From: Vicugna pacos
Taxonomy: Eukaryota; Chordata; Mammalia; Artiodactyla; Camelidae
DNA length: 64,000 nt
Direction: 5' to 3'
Assembly (NCBI RefSeq): GCF_048564905.1
Contig: NC_132995.1
Span: 9,312,501-9,376,500 of the forward strand
Shown in pieces: positions 1 to 12,300 of the stretch. The first letter of the stretch is position 1, and every line of letters starts with the position of its first letter. The position numbers were made by a program, and so were the translations under genes. Under the pieces are notes generated by a model. That model was not told where the DNA came from. It was given only the letters and a program-made list of their open reading frames with translations, and did no database searches.

Positions 1-389
1 ATTTTGCCTTTGGCCAATTCTCAATTGCCAGTTATTCATTAAACCTGGGCCCTTCATAATTAATTACTGTTATTTCTATCTCTGTTCTGTTTATTTCTGT
101 CCATGACCCATTAGACTGCTGTTGCACGGATTCCCTTTCATTAACCACCATGCCCTGGACTCCTCCCCCTCTCCTTCCATTACCCATCGCTGTTTTTGGC
201 TTATGCATTTTTGCTCATTATCCCCTGAATTATTTTGTTTTTATATATTTGGCCCTTTTCTTTTTGTCTGTAACCCATCTTGATTTCTAGTCCACTGATT
301 CTCTTAAGCCCTGGACCCCCCCCCCCAATTCATTACACATCATATCTCACCCCTATCCCCTTGACAGCCCACAGAAAACACGAGTTGAG
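1..389. other. Flank beyond NECTIN2 3' end
   Basis: AT- and pyrimidine-rich sequence with loosely repeated phrases of the form 'attacccat' and 'taacccat', and a run of C near 320. I see no exon, splice signal or named repeat. By conserved gene order the next gene in this direction should be TOMM40, but nothing of it is visible here. Confidence 0.5.
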
Positions 390-1247
390 ACCTGACAAAA
401 GTACAAACTTATATTTTTAAGGAAACGCTATATTACAGAAACAATACCACATTCCCTACCCGCAACCCAGATGATCCACTTTCCCCCTACTCCCCAAGGG
501 AGATGTTTGGGTCCAATCCCACTGGGGCAGGAGTAAAAGGACTCAGTAGTCTTCAAAGTAACAGCAGGTTCTTCTCCCAAGACTGGGGTCAACAAGGCAC
601 ACTCTGCATGAGGCTCACCCCATCTAGCCCTGAGCTGGGGCTTAATTCCCTGTAGACAGGAATTAGGGTAGTTGGGGCTCAGGGATGGGTCTGTACCCTG
701 AGTCTCCTGCTGGCAGGAGGGAGGAAATGGGGAAGTTCCGTCTTGAGCTGGGGAATCCTCTTCCTCCCACTTTTGGGGGACAGGGTGGGGACTGGGCAAG
801 TGAGGCTCTGCTGCCTGGAGGGCTCAGGTCTGGGCAGCAGTATGCCCCCAATGCCCACCCCACAGCAGAGCTATTGGGAGTTACTGCCTGAGGACAAATC
901 AGAGGTCTGGGGTCTTCTTTGGGATTTGGGGGTAGTCTGGAGATGGTGGTGCATGAGAGGTATGATTTATGGTCAGCCTGAGGAGTCCTTGGGTGAGAGG
1001 CTGTGCAGAAACATACCTCCCCCGGCCCCTCATGGGATAAGGTTATCGGGTTTCCATTGTCATGACCCATTTCTCTGAATCAGAGATCAGGAATTAGAGG
1101 TCATAGTGGATCCACCAAGGTAGAAATCACAGATGAGATGCATGTGTGTTAACTGACTGGCCTGGCCAGAGGTCAGGGGGCCCTAGATCCCTGGCAGAAA
1201 GCTGAGGGATCAAAAAATGAGAAGTAAGAGGACAGAGTCTTGGCGGC
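390..1247 (-). other. NECTIN2: 3' UTR of NECTIN2-delta mRNA
   Basis: Sequence between the delta stop codon (1248-1250) and the candidate variant poly(A) signals. It is GC-rich and holds no coding exon. The lower limit depends on the poly(A) site, which is inferred. Confidence 0.5.
410..434 (-). terminator. NECTIN2: Candidate poly(A) signals of NECTIN2-delta
   Basis: Two AATATA variant hexamers read on the minus strand at 429-434 and 410-415, followed by a T/G-rich downstream stretch. No canonical AATAAA lies between the stop codon and about position 100. One of these probably ends the long delta transcript near 385-405. This is inferred from position only. Confidence 0.4.
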
Positions 1248-1511
1248 TTACACATACATGGCCCGGGACATGACAAAGCCTTTGCCCTGGTAGGAGTCAG
1301 AGGGGCTGGAGTAGGACAGGGCGTCGTAGATGGGGTTGATCTTGTCCAGATAGTCTTCTTCCTCCTCCTCCTCCTCTAGATCCAGGGAAACCCTCTCAAC
1401 AGCAGGTGGCCCTGGAGGTACCAGGATGGGGGATCCCAGGCTTGTGGCCCCCAGGAGCAGGGGCCCTGACCGTTCTTCCAAGGTGGGCAGCTCATGGTAT
1501 CGAGGCATTTC
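1248..1511 (-). CDS. NECTIN2: NECTIN2 exon 9, delta C-terminus
   Basis: Residues 453-539 and stop TAA at 1248-1250. It begins [14 protein letters not shown] after a CCCCCAG acceptor and ends [10 protein letters not shown]. An acidic run of seven Glu precedes [13 protein letters not shown]. The terminal A-M-Y-V is the afadin PDZ-binding motif known for nectins. Confidence 0.96.
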   Translation of the reverse strand, partial: EMPRYHELPTLEERSGPLLLGATSLGSPILVPPGPPAVERVSLDLEEEEEEEDYLDKINPIYDALSYSSPSDSYQGKGFVMSRAMYV

Positions 1512-3291
1512 CTGGGGGTGAAGAAGGAATGAGCCCAAGGTCACCTCTTGAGTGTAACACAGAATCTAAATCTGCTCCTTGACCCCCAAATCCTGCCCAC
1601 GCTCTCCCCATACCAACCAGACCTGACCACACCCCATATCACCCCTTGTCACCTGGATAGATATTGCACTGGGACAATCATATAGCTCGTCCCTAACTCG
1701 AAGCCCAGAGCATGGACTGTCAATCCTAAGCCTCTCCTTTTTTTTTTTTATTATTTAATTCTTATGTTCACTTTATTCCTTGGTTGCTTGATTTAAATTT
1801 CTAAGTAATTTGTCTCTTGAAAAGTATGTGGATTGAATATTTTCTAAGTTTTTACTCACAGTGTATCACTACAGCTAAGATCTCAGTTTCCCTGAACAAG
1901 TAGGTATAAATTCAACTCCTAATACCATCTATTTCTGTGTGACCCTAAGTAAAATTTAACAATTCTGTGCTGCGTCCTTCGCAGCTTGGGACCATGTCTG
2001 AGGATGGGCGATGCAAGACTTATGAAACAGAGACAAAGTAAAGAGCAAAGATGGGACCAAGGGACTCAAGATCTTGTGGTTCTAGAGTAAGCCTCTCCTT
2101 TTCTTTTGATCACTGACCCCAAGTCTTTCCCCATGAACCTTTGACTTTAATCTTGACCTAAGCTTAGCTCTAAATAGCCCCTTGAAACTTGACCTATCTC
2201 AAACTCAACATCCAACCTCTGACCTCCAGGAGACCGCTGAGGAGAGACACTACTTGTCTTGTTCCAGTTCCCGGCACAGTGTCCAGCAAATGGAGATACT
2301 CAACCAATTTTCTTTGATGGAGTGACTTCAAATGCTAACCTCATGTCCTTGAACTTTTACAGCTATGACCTCAAGAATGAATCCTAAATGCATCTCAGTG
2401 CTCTAAGCTCTAATCAGAGATACAGTCCTGAACTTGAGTTGGACATTTACTCCTTGACCTCTTATGTCAAGAGTCCCTTAAACCCAGACCCCGAATCTTA
2501 CTCTTGTTGTCTCCCGGGCTCCTACCTGCTCGGTGCATGATACGCCAGCATCAAAGTAGGGGGTCTTGAGTGGGCTGTGCTCCGAGGCCCCCAAGGTAAA
2601 GAGCTGGGAGGGCTGTGGTGGGAAAGATGGGGTAGGTCAGGACCCCACCCCCAGACAGCCTCTCCCCATCAGCCCCCCTCCCAGGTCTGGCCTCAGTGGG
2701 GAAAGGTAGTGAGGGGGTGGGTGCAGCCTGAGCTCCAGGGAAGTGCTCACCATCTCTGGCTCCTCCAGCTTTGCCTTTGGGGTCGGTGGCTTGTATGAGG
2801 GAGGCCCCTCCAGGCTGTGGGGTAGAAGGTAAGTCAGGTAGAGGCTAAGCCCTGAGCAACCTACCCCAGGGTCACTACCCATGTTCCTCCTTCTGCCTGA
2901 TCTCCCTTTCCACCACCCACCTTCCTTGCCCAGCTAACTACTGCACATCCCATGGCTTTCTTTTCTTCCAGGAAGCCTTCCTGACTCTCTAAGAGAATCA
3001 GGAACTCCTCTTACATGATAATATCCATCTATACGTCCCTCATGGGGCACTAACTGAGTTTGTATTTGAAATGTTGTTTCTGATATCATTCAATGACTGT
3101 GAGCCATGTGAGGGGGGAAAAATGAGATCTGTGTTGTCAACACGGTGTTCCCAGAACCCATTATGAGGAATTCAGGGAATATTTGTTAAAAGAGAGAATG
3201 GATAAATGAATGAAATGCTTTCCTGTCCCCTAAACCAGGTTAAATTCACTCATTCTACATACCCACAGACCAGAGCATCCTCTCTCTGTGT

Positions 3292-3362
<71 letters not shown>

Positions 3363-6300
3363 CACACAAATGATGATGCTTAATATGTCTTCTATCCTCA
3401 GCTCAGATGTCCCTACATCCAGGAAGCCCTCCCTGATCTTCCAGGCTGAGGCAGGTGCCCCTCCTGGCCTCCTACAGCTCCCTCAGCTTCCTGAGCCCAT
3501 CCCTGGCCATGCTGTCACTGTTTGGGGACAAGTCAGTCTCCTCCAGACTGTGTGAACCCCAGCAGGGCAGGACCAGGGCCATCTCAGGCACCACTGAGTC
3601 TCAGCACCGGGCTGGGCTTAGGAGGAGAGATCAATAGCAAGTTGTTGGTTTGCACTGATAAGATGATTAAGACAGTGGTTCACAAACTTTCCTGTGCATC
3701 TTAGGGAGCTTGTTATAAACACAGATGCTGAGCCCTTCTTTTAAAAGCTCTGATTCAGTAGGTTTGGTGTAAGCCCAGGATTATGCATTTTTAATAAGTG
3801 TTCCCCCTCACACACACTGGATAGTATTATTTCAGAACCATTTTGCCTGCCAAGTATTTTCTTGCTGGATGAATTTCAGCAAGTGATTTCAGCTCTCTGA
3901 ACCTGTTAGTCTTTGAGAAAATGGGTATCTTAGCTCCCTCTGAGAATTTAAGTTTCCATGACATGACACCTTTATGTGTGTGAACATACTTTAAATGTTT
4001 GTCTCATCATTATGTCCCTAACTTTCAGGACCTCATCCCAAGTAGGCATGTTGATACATGTCTGAGTACACGTTGAATGAATGAATGGATATGAGGCTTC
4101 ACTGAGATCACACATGTAAAATGCATCTCGCCAAGCCTGGCACATAACAGATGTTCTACACAGAGAAGTGGGGCTAGTTTCCCTCAATATTCAGGCTCCT
4201 CTTTCCTCACAGTAATAGAGATTTTGGCTGGGCACATGGCCACCCAGAATAAAGACTACATTTCCCAGTTTCCTCTGCAGCTGGGGCATCCACGTAACTA
4301 GATTCTGGCCAATGAGAAATGAGAAGTGATGGGTTCCTTTACAGGGCTATCGCCTACCCTCGACTTCCCTTTCCCTTTCCCACTGGTAAGGGTGGGGTCA
4401 TCGAGGCCAGGATGGCTGTGTCTTGTTGGAATGTGAATAAAGGCCACACTTGGTGGAGCAACAAGATAGCAGGATCCTGGGCTCTGATGACCTCACAGAG
4501 CAGAACTGTCATACCCATGCTTTCTAGAAGGCAGAAATAAACTCTCCTCTCCGGCCAATGCAAGTCATAGTTATTTTGGGTCCCTCTGTTTCATACAGCC
4601 CATTATGGGTTATTTTCTCCCAGCCTCATCCCCGACCCTGTGCTCCTCAGTTCTGGGACCCCTCCCCCATTTGCTTCTCAGGGCCCCTCACTCACTCCTC
4701 CTCCTCCTCTGCCCCCTGCAGCCTCTGCTCTTTCTTCTGCTGCCGGCAGATGAGGATGCCCGTGGCGGCCACAGCAGTAGCAATGATGGCAGCGATGATC
4801 CCCCCAATGATGCCGCCTGTGGCCCCTGCGCCTGCTGTGTTGGGTGTCTCTGCAAGAAGAGGGACAGCGTAAGGGAGTCTCCAGGAGGAAGCCATAACTC
4901 TTTATTCCCAGCCCCCCCAAGTCTCCACCCACCTGCCTACCTCCTCTCCCAAGGGCAGGGAACATTCTTTTTATTCACCTAACCCTTCCTGAGCATTTGT
5001 TGCATGAGAGAGTGGTGAACAAAGCATACAAAATTCCCAGTCTCATGGGACTTACATTTTGTTGGGCAGGGAGGCCAACAGTAGAGAAATATACACAATA
5101 GCTATCATCCAGGTGACAGTAAGTGATAGAGGATAACAATATATAGTGGAGGGGGGAGGGTGTAGCTCAGTGGTAGAGCACATGCTTAGCATACACGAGG
5201 TCCTGGGTTCAATCCCCAGTACCTCCACTAAAAAAAAAATAAATAAACAAATGAACCTAATTACCACCCACCCCCTGCCCTGGAAAAAAAAAACAATATA
5301 TAGAAGGTGATAAGTGACAGAGCAGGGGCCCTCAAGGGTAGTCAGAGAGAGCCTTACTATGAGGTGACATTTGAGCAAAGACCTGAAGGAACTGTAGGGG
5401 GCAAGCCATGAGAATATGAGAGCATTCCAGGCAGAGCAAACAGCCAGTGCAAAGGCCCTGCGGAGGAAGCCTCAGGTTGTTTTTAAGGACAGCAAGGAGG
5501 CCATGTGGCCAGAGCAGTGATGACTGGGAGAGTGGGGAGCTAAGGGACCGGAGGTTATGGGGAAGGGGTGGAGCGAAAAGGCAGAAAATTGGAGGGGAGT
5601 GGGTGATTCTGAGATTGAGATCAGAACCCTGAATTCATTACACAGAATGGATTCATCCTGGGCAGAGGTCCATAGCTCCTCCAACCTAACAGGAAAAGGG
5701 GGTGAGAGAAGCCCATGACCCCGTGGACCTCTCCTTTTGTAACATTTCCTACTTCCTGAGTCTTATTGGACCAGTTACCTGTTTACTTGCCAGTTTCCAC
5801 ACTGTGCGCTCCAAGGGGCGGGGTCTGGCATACAGCTGGCGTTTGCTAGCAGTGTAGGGAAGGGCCCAGCAGGGGCACTCAGGGACCTACTGTAAGCCAG
5901 ATAGACCAAACTCCCCCCGCTGCCCTCCTGTCACTACCTTCCCATTTGGGAGGAGGCGATGGTGGTGGGGGGGGGCACTGGACGGAGCGGGACAGACAAC
6001 AACCAACCAAAGGAAATAACACGTGCGCAAAGGCGTCCCCCTTCCATCAACCCCACTGCACAGACGAGGACAGAAAGCTGCCCCGGGGATGCCGGCTGCA
6101 TCCCTGGACTCTCAGATTTGTGATTTCCAGAACTTTCTGTTCCACAGCCTGGCATCCTCCGGAGGGCTTCAGAGCCGGGGGTGTGGGGATGTCAGAGTAA
6201 TTGCCGCTCGGTCCATCCACATGCGGTCATCCTAAGATGGCTGCGATTCTCGTCGTCGCCCGGGAGGGCCAGGCGAGCTCGGCGGAGTCACCGCTGTGTC

Positions 6301-9300
6301 CCCGGCAGAGTAGGTGGGGGTCAATGCTGGTGGAAGGAACAAGCTGACCAAGCCCCTGCTGGGTGCTCAGCAACGCTCTGGGCGTTTGGGCGCAGCCTTA
6401 CTGAATCCCAGGACACCCCCGGGAGCAGAGGTTATGGGGATTTAACCCTGCCCGCCCCCTCGCCCCCACCGCAGCCCCCAGCTTGGGTTTGAGAGATTTT
6501 CTAAGATACAAAGCTGTAGCCCCTCCCTCTGAATCACTGAAAATCCCCTTGGGCCCAGCCTGGGGACAAGGGAACAGGAAGGAGGTAGGAAAGGCCACTG
6601 CGGTGTTCTCAAGAGGTGGGACTTTCCCAGTTCCTCAGCATCCCCACCTGCCCTGCCCCTCAGAGCCCTCAGAATGCAGGGGGGCAGCCCTCCCTCCCAA
6701 TACCCTCAGCAACCTTGCAGAGGTCAGGTCTGAGCTGCCCCCAGAGGATCACTCACAGCACCTCCCCACCCGCAAGTGCCCAGGAGTCCAGGATCCCAGC
6801 CCTGCTCTCCTGGAGATCTCAGGGCTCCCACCAGTCTGGCCTTTCCACCCAGGAAGGCAGCTTCCATCCTGGAACCCCCAAGTCCAAGCACCCCAGCCTC
6901 TAGGCCCAGTTTCCAGTCCCACTGGCCTCAGGGGTCTTGGGCATCCAATGTGTCTTTCAAGGACCCAAGTGACCAGAGCCCCGCCCACCCCAGGCTCCCA
7001 CTTTCCAGGGCCCAGTTGAGTTTTCCCCACCTCCTGGGACCTAGCAGTCCCTGTCCCACCCCACAAGGAGGGGGTCTGATGTATTACAAGACACCCCCAA
7101 TGTTTTCCTCCAAGGCATTTATTAACTCCTGAGTGTCATGGGGGCTGGGGCAGGCTGGAGCCCAAATCGAGTCCCTGGGGGCCCTCTGTGGGTCCCCATT
7201 ACCGAGCTCCCCCCCGGGGGGCCTCCCCATCCCCATGCAGCCCTGGAGACAGAAGTCCAGTGTGTGATAGTCCACCTCCCTGCGAACCCCAGGAAAGTAA
7301 GTGGGAGGTAGCATTTGAATTCCAGTGTCCGGACAAACGAGTTCAACCGGTCTTGGAACCCTTGGCCTTGGTGGCAGGCTGTGTCTCTGTCTCTGTCTGC
7401 CTGTCTTGGGAATCACACATAAACTGCCCACCGGGAGATGAGGGAGCCGTCCAGCTGGGACTCCATGTCGTCCTCCAGTGCCGGGGGTGGAGGCAACATA
7501 AGGCCTTTCTCTGCCTTCTCCTCCTCGTCCTCCTCGTCCTCCTCTTCCTTGCCCTCTGGCCTCAGGGGACCAGGGGCCGTTGGCGTCCAGAAAACGGGGC
7601 CCCCATTCCCAAACACCTGAGTTTTCGGATCGTAGGATCCTCCTCTGCCGCCGTCGCCGCCTCCGCCAGGGCTCTTCCTCCTCCTTCTCACCCTCAGCAG
7701 GATGAATGCTAAGGACCCCCCAGCCAGAAGCAGCAGCACCAGCAGTGTCCCCCCCATAGCCCCCCACACCGCTGGACCCACGTCTCGGGGTGAGGCCCGG
7801 GGGGTGTCTGAGGAGAGAGAAGAAGGGGGTGAGAGGGAGAGAGAGAGAAGGAGACACAAGGTCAAGAGGATACATCTGGTGGGGGTGGGACACAGGGCAC
7901 AGCAGGGCGTGACGGGAACTAGGGAGGTTGACTCTGGGCAGAAGAACAGAGGAGGTTGGGGTGGGGGGTGGGAGGATGTATTGTAGGGGAACAGAGCCAA
8001 TATTTTGTAATAACTGTAAATGGAGTGTAACCTTTAAAAATTGCATAAAAATAGAAAAGTTTGAAAACTTAAGTAAAAGAGAAAAAACAGGATGGAGGAG
8101 GAGGTGCAGGAGAGAAGGGGGACCCATTCGCTCTTCGCTACAGGCTGGGTGCTTTGTACGTGGAGGGGTTGCCAACAGGTGGCCCCTAGATGGGTTTCCT
8201 TACACTCACGCAGTGTTTTTCAAAAATTAAACATGCCAGCCAACATTTAAAGCACCAGGCCATTTCACTGCAAATTCCAGATTTCTCTTAGAGGGAAGAA
8301 ATCAGAACTGGCAACACTAAACTCTCACCTCCGCCTGGTGAAGGGCTGTGGCTGAGTGAGGTTGGTGACTCAGAAGCGAGCAGAGTTCCCCACCTGCCCC
8401 TCAGCCCATCATTTGCCAGGACCCCATAGGCATCCCATAGGCATCTGAGTTTGCAACCCTCTCCCAGAAGCTGAGGTCAGGGTCACGGAATCTTGGGGCC
8501 CTGATCTAGTCAGGAAGAGGCAGAGCTGGATGTAAGCTTGAGGCTGTTTCCAAAGCTCTTTGCATTTGAAGCGGGTAAGGGGCCTCCTGATAATTTCTTC
8601 CTTGGGAGCGGCTGGGGGCATGCATCCCCAGTGTGGAAAATGAGGCTCCCAGCGCCCACAGTCCTGGTTTCCTCTCCCTGCAGGGGCTGAGGTGGCGGGA
8701 GTGGACGGCTCTGGGGAACTTTGGGGGAGGTGGAAAAGGAAGCCAGGGAACACTAAGGAGGGAGGAGTGAGAATTGGGAGGAGGTCTGGACCCCAAGGCA
8801 GGGACAGATGATGCACCCTGCACCTTTTATCTTTTATCACACCCCCGCCCCACCCACCTGCACGCGGAGCCTGATTGGGAGAGGCCAGGGAGGATCTGCT
8901 TTGTGCCCTCCCACCCCTCCCCACGCCTCTGCACACAGGAGGGGCTAGGACCCGGGCTCCCGAGGGTATCTGTTTCCAGGGCTTTTCAAAAAGGGGGTCA
9001 CGACCTAGGGGACTGTCCGATCAGTTGGGTGACTCACAAGCAGCAGTAAAACAAAGAAGAACAGAGAAAGTTTACCTAAGGTATGAATGGTATGTACTAT
9101 TTTGTGAAACTTTTAGTGGGGGAATATATTTCTATACTTGTCCCCGGGGCGGGAGGCGTGAAGGGCTTCTTTCTGTGAGTGCTCGTCAGGAACGTCTGGA
9201 GACCAGTCTTTGCGCATGTTGGAACGTGCGTCTGCGTTTCTGGAGGTGGTATTTTGGAGATGGTGGATGTCTGTGTTCCTGTCTGTGGGCAGAACTTCTC

Positions 9301-12300
9301 CAAAGCCTCCCTGAATCAACGTCCAGCCTGGTGTGCACCCTGCGTACTTAGCCTGGGATGTGCACTGTGTCCGCAGGTATGAACCCCAATCCGTGAGTGA
9401 CTGCATGTGCGGGTTTGCGCGCACATGGGAACATGAGGTGTCTCCAAGACCCTCTGCGGGGACTCAGCCAAGAGCTGGGAGTAAGTCTCCTCTCTGGGCA
9501 AAGCCCTCTGTTGACCCATTCACCACCATCTGTGACTGCATTTCTACGGTGTTCAGAGTGCATCCCCATGTCTGTTGGTGTTCATCTGTAGGTGTGCGTC
9601 TTTGTGATGATATTTTTGACCATATGCGGGTCTGCAGTTACCTTTGGGGGAGTCGGGGGGGTCTTTCCAGTGCGCTGAGTCTTTCTCTGGGGGTGTGATT
9701 CTGTGTGTGCGGCCCCCCACGCCCCAGGCTCCTGACAGGACTCTGAGAACGTGTGTTTCACTGGGTGAATGTTGCCGAAGGGCTAAACTCTGAAGCTGGT
9801 GTTTTCTCTTTGGGGGTTACCAGCAGTGGACATCTCTGGGGTTTCTGGGTGTTTTGGGGGAGTGTCTGTGTTTCCGTGGTTGTATATTCCTCCAATGGCC
9901 CTTAAGTGTGACCGTGCCTGTGCTCTGCAGGCTCCACCCCATGGAGGTGCCGACTGAACGAGTGTGGGTGGGAAGACCAGTTTCTCAGGTGTATATTTGG
10001 GGTCCAGGGGTGTATTTCCGGTTGGGCACCTTGTTGGGTCGATGGGGTGACCCTTCTCTGGATGTGCCTTTGAGGCGGGGACGGCAACTCCATCAGCATT
10101 GTATCCCCAACATCAAGGAGAGTGCCTGGCAAAGAGGAAGCCTCAACACATATTTGTCAGATGATGATTTGTTGAAAGAGTATCATTATAATGGGGTTTC
10201 TGGAGTTTCTGACGGTGGGCCCCTGACAACGTCTCTGAGTTGCTTTCTCGGCACCTGTGCGTGAGTGATGGCGTTGCGGCACGTGGAACAGCTGCTCCGA
10301 GGTTCTTTTTGCTTCCGGCGTGTCTGTCTCCCTCCCTCCAGGTGTGCGTGTTTGCACACCCGAGTGTCAAATGTGCTGAGGGTGTGCCACAGTCTCTCTG
10401 GGTGTGTGGTTTGTGGGTTTCTGGGTAGCTACGTTGTATCTCCCTGGCGAGAGTCTCAGTTCCTGAAGAGGAATCGTTTTCCTTTGGGTCTTTCGAGGGG
10501 GGCGTGTGTGTGTGTGTGTGTGTGACGGTCATCTCAGTAAGGTGGTCTCCCTCCCTCTGTCTCTAGATGTGGGTGTGTCTGTCTTCACACCTATGCCTGT
10601 GAATTTGCCTTTGATTGGGTTTCTTTTCTATTTTTTTGAGGGGGAAGGTTGGGAGGAAGACCATTTGGCTTATTTATTTACCTTGTCTTACATGGAGGTA
10701 CCCGTGGACTGAAACCTGCTGAGCTTACCCTCTGCCGCTGAGCTAGCCCCGCCCCCTGCCCCAGTTGGGTTTCTCAGGGCAGGCTCTCCTCCCACCCACT
10801 GAGGCCCCGGGACAGTCCCTGCGTCCCTCCGAGCATCTGGGCCTACAGGGATGATTCCAGCCCCATTTCCATCAGCCTGAGCTTAGTTTGGCTTCATGCT
10901 TTTCCTCTCCGGCTACGTGTCTTGGGTCCCATCTGTGTTTCTGAGTTCACAGCAGGGAGACTCTGAGAACTTCTGTCCCATGGACACATCAGCCACCATT
11001 TCCGAAATCCCACCTCCAGAAACACAAACATCCCAACACACACGCTCAAACTAGTCTCCAGGTGGTCCTGACCAGCACTGGCGGTAAGAAGCCCATTGTT
11101 TCTGAGTGTTTGTTTCTGTCTAGCTCCCCTCACGAGCCTCTGTGACGTTAGTTGTGTGATCTTTGGGTGTGTCTCACTGGCCGCAGGCCGGGCCAATGTC
11201 CCTGGGTCTCTCTTCCTGAAGACCTTTCCCAGGCCTCGACTTTTAGGAAGCCCCCAGCCCAGGCCTCCACCTCCTACTTCCTCTGTCAACACCTACCCTG
11301 TCACCCCAATCCAGACCCCACCTGGGGGTAAGAAATGAAAGCCACTTTGCCCTCCTCTCCCATCAGCGAGGCGGGTCTGAATCCTCTCGAGGTCGGCGGT
11401 GCAGTCTCCCACAGTGCAGCCCCAGAACCCAGAAAGGAGGAACACTTGGGGAACAGACCCAGGGCCACACACACCACCCCCAAGACCTGCTTACCTCGAA
11501 CGAGAACCATCTGCTCAGCATGGCCTGTGCCCACGGCGTTGGTGACCGTGCAGATGAACGTGGTATTGAACAGCCTGTCCACCGAGTGGACGATCAGCTT
11601 AGGGCCCTGGGCTACTGCTGAGGCTGGGAAGACGCCTGAAGTCCTGGAGGGTGTGGGGCTCATGTGAGAGGGGAGCACAGGTCTGGTCCCTGATGCCCTC
11701 AGAAACCAAGCTCTGTGGACCTGAAACTTACTCCTTGACACCCCAAACTGCCAGCTCCTTCCTTCTGGAGGACTCACAGTTTCCGGCCTCTGATGTTCCT
11801 CTTTCATGCCTCTTTCATGACACAGGAGTCCAGGCTCCCAGCCCCTCCTCCCTCAGACCCAAGAGTCTGGGTCCACACAGGACTCACGTGCTCCAGTCGT
11901 AGCCTGTGGGCTCCGGTTTGCTGCGGACGTCACAGTTTAGGGTGGCCTCACTGCGGCCGATGTACCAGTTGTCATCATAGCCGGAGATGGAGACTTCGGG
12001 GGGGTCTGGAAGAAATGGGGGGACTGGTTCAGAGACAGAGAGAATCCTAAGGCGGGTGACAGGTGAGCAGGTCGATGGGAATCCCAAAGAAATAGGGGTG
12101 GGGTTGGCAGGAGGCGGACCCAAGGAAAGTGCCTGGGGCACATCAGTCTTGGCAGCCCAGATGTTGTTCTGGGGTCATTTTGGGGAAGTTGTTATACAGT
12201 GCAGGCAGCGCCCCAGGGAGCCACTATAGATAATGTGTGTCATTCCTGACATGCCCAGAGTAGATAAGGGAATTAGCTTCACTGAAGGCATTGTCTGGGG

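Larger units (their letters stand above)
7808..11494. other. NECTIN2: NECTIN2 intron 5, part upstream of the alpha exon
   Basis: No coding exon. It holds an AT-rich patch near 7990-8090, a GATA/CACCC motif cluster near 8823, an inverted repeat pair (9163-9313 and 10953-11094), diffuse G/T-rich sequence between the arms, and a SINE at 10625-10764. Between 8130 and 8330 an old unnamed repeat is possible. Confidence 0.6.

Noticed and set aside
1-389. 3' end of TOMM40
   Set aside because: Expected next by synteny, but no exon, stop or poly(A) pattern of that gene is visible in this stretch.
5147-5225. tRNA-Ala-like gene (also at the other SINE copies)
   Set aside because: A and B boxes are present, but the copy has target duplications, an A-rich tail and body mismatches. 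It is a SINE head, not a functional tRNA gene.
7084-8175. 363-residue minus-strand frame over the NECTIN2 alpha exon
   Set aside because: It is a different frame from the alpha coding frame, kept open by GC composition. It lacks the nectin tail.
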